DNA from: Natrialbaceae archaeon B1-Br10_E2g2
GTDB lineage: Archaea > Halobacteriota > Halobacteria > Halobacteriales > Natrialbaceae
DNA: 36,026 bases
Reading direction: 5' to 3'
NCBI GenBank assembly: GCA_001563805.1
Contig: LKMK01000004.1
Location: forward strand, 1 to 36,026
Shown piece after piece: positions 18,332 through 26,121 of the stretch. A program made the position numbers and the translations under genes. Position 1 is the stretch's first letter; each line of letters opens with the position of its first letter. Below the pieces are notes generated by a model, which had not been told where the DNA came from, searched no databases, and saw only the letters and a program-made list of their open reading frames with translations.

Positions 18332-20476
18332 TCAGTCGTCGGCCGGGGCGTCGTCCGCCGGTTCGATACCGACCTCGATCTCGGCAGCCGCCGCCTTGTA
18401 CTCGGGGATCTTCGCGCGCTCGTCGAGGACGTCGTTCGTAAGCTTGTTCGCCGAGGCGGCCGCGAAGTGTGGCGTCGTCCACACCGAGCCTTCCTTGATG
18501 TCCTCGGTGACCTGTGCCTCGACGGTGATCTCGCCGCGGCGTGACTTGAGAACGACGTCCTGGCCGTCCTCGATGCCGTAGCGCTCGGCGTCGTTCGGGT
18601 GGACGTCGACGAAGTTCTCCGGCGTCTGGCGGTTCAGCGTCGGCGATCGGCGGCTCATCGTCCCCGTGTTGTAGTGTTCCTCGAGGCGGGCGGTCGTCAG
18701 GATCAGCGGGTACTCGTCGTCGGGCGTCTCCTCGGGTGGTTGGTGGGTGACACCGATGATCCGTCCGAGCCCGTTCTCGGTGTCGAACTCCTCTTCGTAG
18801 AGGAACGGATCGCCCTCGTCGCCGGGCTCGTAGCAGGGCCAGTGGAGCCCTTCCTCGCCGAGTAGCTCGTAGGTCATCCCGTGGTAGATCGGACAGACCT
18901 CCCGGAGCTCTTCGAAGACCTCCTCGGGGCCGTCGAAGTCGAACCCCGAATCGAACAGCCGCGTTCCGATCTCGGTGAGGATCTCGAGGTCGTGTTTCGT
19001 GTTCTCGTGGACCTTCTCGACGCCGCGCATCAGCTGGACGCGTCGGTCGGTGTTCGTGACGGTGCCGCCGCGTTCGGCCCAGGTCGTCGCCGGGAGGATC
19101 ACGTCGGCGTACTGGCTCGTCTCGGTCGGGAAGATGTCCTGGACGACGACGAACTCGAGTTCCTGAATCCGCTCGGCGACGCGGTTCGCGTCTGGTTCGC
19201 TCATCACGGGGTTTTCGCCCATCACGTACAGCCCTTTCACCGAGTCGCCGAACTCGTGGGAGAGTTCGACGTTGGTGAGGCCGGGCTCGTCGGGGACCTC
19301 GAAGCCCCAGACTTCCTCGACGGACTCGCGAGCCTCGTCGTCGTCGACGAGCTGGTAGCCCGGCAGGACGTTCGGCATCGCGCCGACGTCACAGGTGCCC
19401 TGCACGTTGTTCTGGCCGCGCAGCGGGTTGACGCCAGTGCCGGCTCGGCCGACGTTGCCGGTGATCAACGCGAGGTTGATCTCGTTCTGGACGTTGTCGA
19501 CGCCGCAGACGTGCTGGCTCATCCCCATTCCGGTGAAGATGGCCGCGTTGTCCGCCTCGGCGTACTTCTCGGCGGCCAGTTCGATCTCCTCGAGCTCGAG
19601 GCCACACTCCTCGGCTGCGGCTTCCTTGTCGAAGTCCTCGAGCGTCTCTTTCAGGTGTTCGAACCCTTCGGTACGCGCCTCGATGAACTCCTCGTCGATC
19701 CAGCCCGCCTCCGGGTCTTCCTCGTGGTTCTCGAGTATCGTCTTGATGACGACGTTCAGAAGCGGGATGTCGGTCCCCGGCTTCAACTGGAGGTGCTGGT
19801 GGCGGTCGGTGTCGTCGATGCCGAACGAGCGGGTCGTCTTGTTCGCGTGGGGGTCGACCTGGATGACGGTCGCCCCGTCGAGGACGGCCTGGCGGAAGTA
19901 CTGGCTGTTCGCGATCGGGTGTTGCTCGCCCGGGTTGGCCCCCTGGATCCAGAAGAGGTCGGCTTCGTCGCGAAGGTCGGCCATGCTGTTGGTCATCGCG
20001 CCCGCGCCGAGGCTCGTCCGCAGCGCCCAGACGGTCGAGGCGTGACACATCCGCGTGCAGTTGTCGACGTTGTTCGTGCCCAGCCGGCGGGCGAGTTTCT
20101 GGAGGAGGTAGTTCTCCTCGTTCATCGCCTTCGAACAGCCGTAAAAGCCCAGCGCGTCGGCGCCGTACTCGTCACGAATGCGCTCGAGTTCGTCGACGAT
20201 CAGCCCGTAGGCCTCCTCCCAGGAGGCCTCGCGGAACTCCCCGTCCTCTTTGATCAGCGGCTCGGTGAGCCGATCCTCGTGATCGACGACCTCCGTCGCC
20301 GCACCGCCTTTGATGCAGATCCGGCCCTCGTTGACGGGCGCGTCGCCCCACGGCATGAACTGGACGTCCCCCGGCTCGTCGCCCTGTTTGACCTGTATCC
20401 CACAGCCGACACCACAGTACGGGCAGATCGTCTTGACCGGGTCGGACTCGGGTTCATCGGTCGACATCGAGATCAC
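18332..20476 (-). CDS. Formate dehydrogenase catalytic (molybdopterin) subunit
   Basis: About 714 aa (start 20476 or 20467); 4Fe-4S motif CPYCGVGCGIQV...GRICIKGG, NVDNCTRMCHASTVWALRTSLGAGAMTNSMADL, NPLRGQNNVQGTCDVGAMPNVLPGYQ, and the C-terminal MoCo-binding domain. Confidence 0.92.
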   Translation of the reverse strand: MISMSTDEPESDPVKTICPYCGVGCGIQVKQGDEPGDVQFMPWGDAPVNEGRICIKGGAATEVVDHEDRLTEPLIKEDGEFREASWEEAYGLIVDELERIRDEYGADALGFYGCSKAMNEENYLLQKLARRLGTNNVDNCTRMCHASTVWALRTSLGAGAMTNSMADLRDEADLFWIQGANPGEQHPIANSQYFRQAVLDGATVIQVDPHANKTTRSFGIDDTDRHQHLQLKPGTDIPLLNVVIKTILENHEEDPEAGWIDEEFIEARTEGFEHLKETLEDFDKEAAAEECGLELEEIELAAEKYAEADNAAIFTGMGMSQHVCGVDNVQNEINLALITGNVGRAGTGVNPLRGQNNVQGTCDVGAMPNVLPGYQLVDDDEARESVEEVWGFEVPDEPGLTNVELSHEFGDSVKGLYVMGENPVMSEPDANRVAERIQELEFVVVQDIFPTETSQYADVILPATTWAERGGTVTNTDRRVQLMRGVEKVHENTKHDLEILTEIGTRLFDSGFDFDGPEEVFEELREVCPIYHGMTYELLGEEGLHWPCYEPGDEGDPFLYEEEFDTENGLGRIIGVTHQPPEETPDDEYPLILTTARLEEHYNTGTMSRRSPTLNRQTPENFVDVHPNDAERYGIEDGQDVVLKSRRGEITVEAQVTEDIKEGSVWTTPHFAAASANKLTNDVLDERAKIPEYKAAAAEIEVGIEPADDAPADD

Positions 20477-20601
20477 CTGTGTGAGCGAGCGTCATTGTCT
20501 AGTGGAACGTCTCTCTCGACGGGCATCAAAGTTTCTTCGCCCCCTCGCACGACGTCCTCGGAGGAAAACGTTCACACTCCCGGACCCGTAATACGACGGG
20601 T

Positions 20602-21171
20602 ATGGATCTCACCGCGGAGACCGTCGACTCCCTCGCTGCCGAGTACGAGACCACCCACCCGTTCGCGACGGTCGAGGACGAACACTTAGAGATGCTGCCG
20701 CCGACGCTCGCGGCCGGCGACTACGGCTGGCGCGACCTCGAGTGGGTCGTCCAGTGGTACTACCGGCGCACGCTGGGCGCGGTGCCGAACGCCGACCGCC
20801 GCGAGCGCGAGGCGGCGTTCGCCGAGAACGACTACGAGACCGTCCACGCGGCGATCGACGACGCCCTCGCCGCCGACGGGACGACCGCGACACTCGAGTC
20901 CCTGACGGCGCTGTCGGGCGTCGACGTTCCCGTCGCGAGCGCGTTCTTGCAGTTTCTCTCGCCGGACCGCTACCTGGCCGTCGGCGAGCGCGAGTGGCGC
21001 GTGCTGGCCGACCGCGAGGAACTCTCGCGAGCGTACCCGGATGAGCCAGGGGCCGACGACTACGCGGCGTACCTCGAGTGCTGTCGAACCGTTGCCGATC
21101 GGTGTTCCTGTGACCTCCAGACGCTGTACCGTGCGCTCTGGATGCTCGGATGCGACCGGCCGAACGCGTAG
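20602..21171 (+). CDS. Conserved hypothetical protein
   Basis: 189 aa acidic ORF with consistent codon usage between fdh and fhs; LSGVDVPVASAFLQFLSPDRYLAVGEREWRVL vaguely resembles HhH-GPD-like proteins; no confident family. Confidence 0.75.
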   Translation: MDLTAETVDSLAAEYETTHPFATVEDEHLEMLPPTLAAGDYGWRDLEWVVQWYYRRTLGAVPNADRREREAAFAENDYETVHAAIDDALAADGTTATLESLTALSGVDVPVASAFLQFLSPDRYLAVGEREWRVLADREELSRAYPDEPGADDYAAYLECCRTVADRCSCDLQTLYRALWMLGCDRPNA

Positions 21172-21244
21172 TCCTCCTCGCCGGCTGACGGGCTGACTCG
21201 AAGGGACTGCCTGCCGATCGGACGAAACGCGGGCGGTCAGGTGC

Positions 21245-22957
21245 TCAGAAGAGCCCCGAGATGCTCCCGTCGGAGTGCAGTTCCATGTTCGCGGCCGCCG
21301 GTTCCGAGGGGAGGCCGGGGAGTGTCAGCACGTCGGCGGTGAGCACCACGAGAAAGCCCGCGCCCGCCGAGGGGTAGATCTCGTTGATCTCGAGCGTCCA
21401 GTCCTCGGGGACGCCCTTCTTGCTCGCGTCGTCGCTCAACGAGTGGAACGTCTTCGAGATGCAGATCGGGACGTCGTCGAAGCCGAGGTCGGTGAGCCGT
21501 TCGATGTCGGCTCTGGCGTCGCTGTGGAACTCGACGCCGTCGGCGCCGTAGATCTCGGTCGCGACCGTCTCGATCTTCTCGTCGATTGGGGCCTCGAGGT
21601 CGTACAGCGGCTCGAACGACGAGTCGGACTCGGCGGCGTCGATCAGCTTCTCGGCGAGGTCGATCCCGCCCTCGCCCCCGTCGGCGAACACCGTCGACTC
21701 GGCCGCGGGGACGCCGAGGTCCTCCTCGCAGTGGTCGACGACGGCCTCGACCTCGGCGTCGGTGTCCTGTGGGAAGCGGTTGACGGCGACGACGACCGGG
21801 ACGCCGAACTGCTGGAGGTTGCGGACGTGTTTGTCGAGGTTCTCGAGGCCGTCGTAGACGGCGTCGACGTCTTCGTCCTCGAGGGCGTCGACGTCCGGGG
21901 GCCACATGTCCTGGCCGTGGTATTTGAGCGCCCGGACGGAGGCGACGATCGTCACTGCGTCGGGCTCGACGTCGCCGAACCGGGAGACGATGTTCATGAA
22001 CTTCTCGGCGCCCAGGTCCGAGCCGAAGCCGGCCTCGGTGACGAGATACTCGGAGAGGTGGGCGGCGACCTCGTCGGCGATCAGCGAGTTGGTCCCGTGG
22101 GCGATGTTCGCGAACGGGCCGCCGTGGACGAACGCGGGCGTCCCCTCGATCGTCTGGACGACGTTCGGCTTCAGGGCGTCTTTCAGCAGGATCGCGGCGG
22201 CGTCGGTCGCGCCGATGTCGTCCGCGGTGATCGGGTCGCCGTCCTCGTTGTAAGCGACGATGATCCGGCCGATGCGTTCTTTGAGGTCGTCGATGCCGTC
22301 GGCGAGACAGAGGACGGCCATCAGCTCGGAGGCCGCGGTGAGGATGAAGCCGTCCTCGCGGGGGACGCCCGTCACCTCGCCACCGAGCCCGACGACGGTC
22401 TCGCGGAGGACGCGGTCGTTCATGTCGATCGCCCGCGGCCAGTTGATCCAGTTGACCGCGATGTCCAGCTCGTTGCCCTGCTTGATGTGGTTGTCGAGCA
22501 TCGTCGCGATCAGGTTGTGTGCCGACGTGAGCGCGTGGAGGTCGCCGGTAAAGTGGAGGTTGATGTCCTCCATCGGCAGTACCTGCGAGTAGCCGCCGCC
22601 CGCGGCCCCGCCTTTGACGCCGAAGACTGGCCCGAGCGACGGCTCGCGGACGGCGACGAGCGCCTCCTTCCCGACCTGGTTGAGCGCCTGGCCGAGGCCG
22701 ACCGTCGTCACCGTCTTCCCCTCGCCCAGCGGCGTCGGCGTCATCCCGGTGACGAGGATGGTCTTCCCCTCCGCCTCTCGCTCCTCGCGAATGCGCTCGA
22801 TCGCCTCGAGTTCGACTTTGGCTTTCTGCTCCCCGACGAGTTTGAGGTCGTCCTCGGTGAGCCCGAAGGGTTCGACGACGTCGACGATGTGACTCGTCTC
22901 GACCGACTGTGCGATCTCGTAGTCCGAAGGTATCGAGTTGTCGTCTGCTGGTGGCAT
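21245..22957 (-). CDS. fhs: Formate--tetrahydrofolate ligase
   Basis: ILVTGMTPTPLGEGKTVTTVGLGQAL, REPSLGPVFGVKGGAAGGGYSQV, HFTGDLHALTSAHNL; start MPPADD at 22957 chosen because a minus-strand TATA-like cacttatggg lies about 27 nt upstream. Confidence 0.96.
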   Translation of the reverse strand: MPPADDNSIPSDYEIAQSVETSHIVDVVEPFGLTEDDLKLVGEQKAKVELEAIERIREEREAEGKTILVTGMTPTPLGEGKTVTTVGLGQALNQVGKEALVAVREPSLGPVFGVKGGAAGGGYSQVLPMEDINLHFTGDLHALTSAHNLIATMLDNHIKQGNELDIAVNWINWPRAIDMNDRVLRETVVGLGGEVTGVPREDGFILTAASELMAVLCLADGIDDLKERIGRIIVAYNEDGDPITADDIGATDAAAILLKDALKPNVVQTIEGTPAFVHGGPFANIAHGTNSLIADEVAAHLSEYLVTEAGFGSDLGAEKFMNIVSRFGDVEPDAVTIVASVRALKYHGQDMWPPDVDALEDEDVDAVYDGLENLDKHVRNLQQFGVPVVVAVNRFPQDTDAEVEAVVDHCEEDLGVPAAESTVFADGGEGGIDLAEKLIDAAESDSSFEPLYDLEAPIDEKIETVATEIYGADGVEFHSDARADIERLTDLGFDDVPICISKTFHSLSDDASKKGVPEDWTLEINEIYPSAGAGFLVVLTADVLTLPGLPSEPAAANMELHSDGSISGLF

Positions 22958-23156
22958 ACGGGTACGTTTTCGAGAGGCGCCCATAAGTGTTGACGCTCCT
23001 ATAGCTCACCGGATACGACGAGTTTCCGGACCCCCTCGAGTGGCCGCCTGTCGTCCGAACTGGCTTCGGTCTCGACAGCGTCGCCCGCCCGCAGAACGTG
23101 TCGAGAAACTAGGTAGTTGTGGAACGACGCACTCGACGCGACTTTTATTGATCGGC

Positions 23157-23173
23157 GTGCGATCTGTTCGCAC
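23157..23173. promoter_or_regulatory. Candidate operator abutting the folC-folP start codon
   Basis: GTGCGA-tctgt-TCGCAC, 6-bp perfect arms ending directly before ATG 23174; TATA-like acttttattg at about 23140. Confidence 0.4.
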
Positions 23174-25741
23174 ATGAACTACTGCGAGGCGATCAACCGG
23201 CTCGAACGGCTCCGCCGACGCCGCACGGAGTTCGGGACCGAACCGACCGAGGCGATGCTCGACGCCCTCGGGAATCCCCACGAGGACGTCGCCGCCGTCC
23301 AGATCGCCGGCTCGAACGGCAAGGGAAGTACGGCCAGACTGCTCGAGCGGATCCTCCGGGAGGCGGGCCTGACCGTCGGCTGTTACACCTCTCCCGACCT
23401 CGGCGATCGACGCGAACGGATACGGGTACAGGGGCGCAAGATTCCCAGACGCGAGGTCGCGCGGTTCGTCGAGACTATCTGGCCGTCAGTCGTCGACCGC
23501 TCCGTCGAGGGGAACGCGCCGACGTTCTTCGAGGTGTTCACGGTCATGGCGCTCTGGCACTTCGCGCGCGAGGACGTCGACGTCGCCGTCCTCGAGGTCG
23601 GCATCGGCGGCCGGTACGACGCCACGAGCGCGGTCGATCCCGTGGCCGCAGCGGTCACCTCCGTCAGTCTCGAGCACACCGACGTCCTGGGGTCGACGAT
23701 CGAGGAGATCGCCCGCGACAAGGCCCAGGTCGCCCCCGACGACGGTCCGCTGGTCACCGGCGCGACGGGCGATGCGCTCGAGGCGATCCGTGGGGAGACC
23801 GACGTCCTGACCGTCGCCTCCGCCGAGCACCTGGGTTCGGCGGTCGTCGGCGCCGACGGTGACAGCAGGCCCGCTGTCGACGCCGAAGGTGATGGAGGGG
23901 CGGACCTCGACGTCGACGACCGACCGACTTTTCACCGGCGCGAGACGCCGGATCCAGACGCGGAGGCGGACGTGCTGGTTCGTGAAACCGGGATGGTCTC
24001 GACGGTCTCCTCGTCGCTCTCGCTCGTCGGCCCCGACTGGGAGGTCCAGTGTCGGACGCCACTGCTCGGTGCCCACCAGGCGATCAATGCCGGCATCGCG
24101 ACCGCTCTCGCCCGGCAAGTCGCCACTCCCTCGGAGCCCGAGATTGCGACCGGCATCCGGAACGTCCGCTGGCCAGGCCGGTTCGAGGTGATGGACGACG
24201 CGCCGCTGTCGATCCTCGACGGGGCGCACAACCCGGAGGCGTGTGCGTCGGTCGCCGACCTGCTCGAGCGGTTCGAGTACGACGACCTGCATCTGGTCTT
24301 CGGTGCGATGTTCGACAAGGATCACGTGGAGATGTGCCGGGCGCTACCCGAGCCGGATCGGGTCGTGCTCGCCGAAGCGAGCGTCGACCGGGCCCAGCCG
24401 ACGGACGCGCTCGCGGCGACGTTCGAGCGCGAGACCGACGCGGCGGTCGCCGAGTACGAGTCGGTCCTGGTCGCCCTCGACCGGACGCTCCGGACGGCGG
24501 AACCCGACGACTGCGTACTCGTCACTGGCTCGCTCGCGGTCGTCGCCGAGGCCCGCGACCGGTGGACGCGAACCCTGCGGTCGTCCCCGACCCGAACGCC
24601 GGCGGACGCTCGAGCGGTCCTTCGTCTGGCCGACGTCCCCGAGTCGACCCGTGGCGACTACGCCGACCGGCTGGCCCACCGGACGCTGCGCTTTCGGGTT
24701 CGTCACGACGAGGCGGCCGAACTGCGCTCGCTGATGGCGTCGATCGGCGGCACCTGCGCCGTCTCCGGTATCGAGGCGAGCGACCAGGCCGTCGAGGTCG
24801 TCCTCGGCGGAACCGTCGCCCAGTTTACGGACCTCACCGCCCGTCTGCGCGGGCGATCGGTCGGCGGCCGGTGGCTCGCCCAGCGACTCACCCGTGCCCT
24901 CGGGATCGGCGCTGGGAACGCCTCCGGGGAGTACCCCTGGGACGACGCCACGGCGGTGATGGGGGTCCTCAACGTCACGCCCGACTCGTTCCACGACGGC
25001 GGCGAGTACGAGGCCGTCGCTGACGCCGTCGCCCGCGCCGAATCGATGCTCGAGGCGGGGGCGGACGTGATCGACGTCGGCGGCGAGTCGACCAGACCCG
25101 GTGCCGACCCGGTCCCCGCGGCGGTCGAACGCGAGCGCGTCCTGCCGGTCGTCGAACGTCTCGCGGACCTCGAGACGACGGTCTCGATCGATACGCGCAA
25201 GCCGTCGGTCGCCGAGGCGGCGCTCGAAGCGGGCGCGGACGTGGTCAACGACGTGACGGGGCTCGCCGACGAGGCGATGCGTCGCGTCGTCGCCGACCAC
25301 GACGTTCCCGCGGTCCTCATGCACAGCCTCTCGGCGCCGGTCGACCCCGACCGCGGCTACGACTACGACGACGTGGTCGACGACGTCCTCGAGCAACTCA
25401 CCGAACGTGTCATCCTCGCCGAACGGGCGGGGATCGATCGCTCGCAACTCGTGCTCGATCCCGGCCTCGGCTTCGGGAAGACGGCCGCCGAGAGCTTCGC
25501 GTTGCTCGACAGACTCGAGGAGTTCCGGGCGCTCGGGACGCCGCTCATGATCGGTCACTCCCACAAGTCGATGCTCGAGGGCGTCGCTCGTGACGGCGAT
25601 CGGCTCCCGCCGACCGTCGCGGCGACGGCGCTGGCCGCAGAACGCGGCGTCGACGTCGTCCGGGTCCACGACGTGGCGCCGAACGCGGCGGCCGTCGCGA
25701 CCGCCGAGCGACTCGCTGCCTCGCGCCGGCAGGGCCGATGA
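23174..25741 (+). CDS. folCP: Fused folylpolyglutamate/dihydrofolate synthase - dihydropteroate synthase
   Basis: N-terminal FolC motifs (VAAVQIAGSNGKGSTARLLERIL, LEVGIGGRYDATSAV, ILDGAHNPEA) and C-terminal FolP motifs (VMGVLNVTPDSFHDGG, IDVGGESTRPGA, SIDTRKPSVAEAALEAGADVVNDVTG, VLDPGLGFGKT, LMIGHSHKSML) in one ORF; ATG at 23174. Confidence 0.93.
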   Translation: MNYCEAINRLERLRRRRTEFGTEPTEAMLDALGNPHEDVAAVQIAGSNGKGSTARLLERILREAGLTVGCYTSPDLGDRRERIRVQGRKIPRREVARFVETIWPSVVDRSVEGNAPTFFEVFTVMALWHFAREDVDVAVLEVGIGGRYDATSAVDPVAAAVTSVSLEHTDVLGSTIEEIARDKAQVAPDDGPLVTGATGDALEAIRGETDVLTVASAEHLGSAVVGADGDSRPAVDAEGDGGADLDVDDRPTFHRRETPDPDAEADVLVRETGMVSTVSSSLSLVGPDWEVQCRTPLLGAHQAINAGIATALARQVATPSEPEIATGIRNVRWPGRFEVMDDAPLSILDGAHNPEACASVADLLERFEYDDLHLVFGAMFDKDHVEMCRALPEPDRVVLAEASVDRAQPTDALAATFERETDAAVAEYESVLVALDRTLRTAEPDDCVLVTGSLAVVAEARDRWTRTLRSSPTRTPADARAVLRLADVPESTRGDYADRLAHRTLRFRVRHDEAAELRSLMASIGGTCAVSGIEASDQAVEVVLGGTVAQFTDLTARLRGRSVGGRWLAQRLTRALGIGAGNASGEYPWDDATAVMGVLNVTPDSFHDGGEYEAVADAVARAESMLEAGADVIDVGGESTRPGADPVPAAVERERVLPVVERLADLETTVSIDTRKPSVAEAALEAGADVVNDVTGLADEAMRRVVADHDVPAVLMHSLSAPVDPDRGYDYDDVVDDVLEQLTERVILAERAGIDRSQLVLDPGLGFGKTAAESFALLDRLEEFRALGTPLMIGHSHKSMLEGVARDGDRLPPTVAATALAAERGVDVVRVHDVAPNAAAVATAERLAASRRQGR

Positions 25742-25947
25742 GCAGCACACGCGAGCGCCGCCGGGGGAGTTCGGAACTACGTTCCATCAGCAAAGAGATA
25801 GCTTGTGGAGTGGCGGACGATTCGGCCGAGTTGCGCGCTCGGATCGACTGCCTCCATCGGATCGGTCGTACCTGCCCGTCGGCGATCGAACGCCGTTCTC
25901 GAGGCTGCTGACGGCTGCTGTTCGCCGCCTGGCGTCGTCACTCGAGC

Positions 25948-25967
25948 CGTCGTGCGCTCGCACGACG
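25948..25967. promoter_or_regulatory. 20-bp near-perfect palindrome upstream of the dehydrogenase promoter
   Basis: cgtcgtgcg-ct-cgcacgacg, about 28 bp upstream of the TATA-like ttttaata at 25995-26002. Confidence 0.45.
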
Positions 25968-25994
25968 CATAATCTGGCTGTCAGCTAGGCGTTC

Positions 25995-26002
25995 TTTTAA
26001 TA
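25995..26002 (+). promoter_or_regulatory. TATA-like box for the uORF/dehydrogenase transcript
   Basis: ttttaata in GC-rich surroundings, about 30 nt upstream of ATG 26032. Confidence 0.45.
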
Positions 26003-26031
26003 GCCTTCGAGGAGGTCAGTATCGAACGAAG

Positions 26032-26121
26032 ATGACACTATACGGTTACGTGCCGAGACTACAGACCGGTACCGACACTGTGGACGGACAGGAACGCCGC
26101 GTGGCGGGTGAGCGACGATGA
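26032..26121 (+). CDS. Candidate 29-aa leader peptide/uORF coupled to the dehydrogenase
   Basis: MTLYGYVPRLQTGTDTVDGQERRVAGERR*; its TGA overlaps the downstream ATG (ATGA at 26118-26121). Confidence 0.4.
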   Translation: MTLYGYVPRLQTGTDTVDGQERRVAGERR

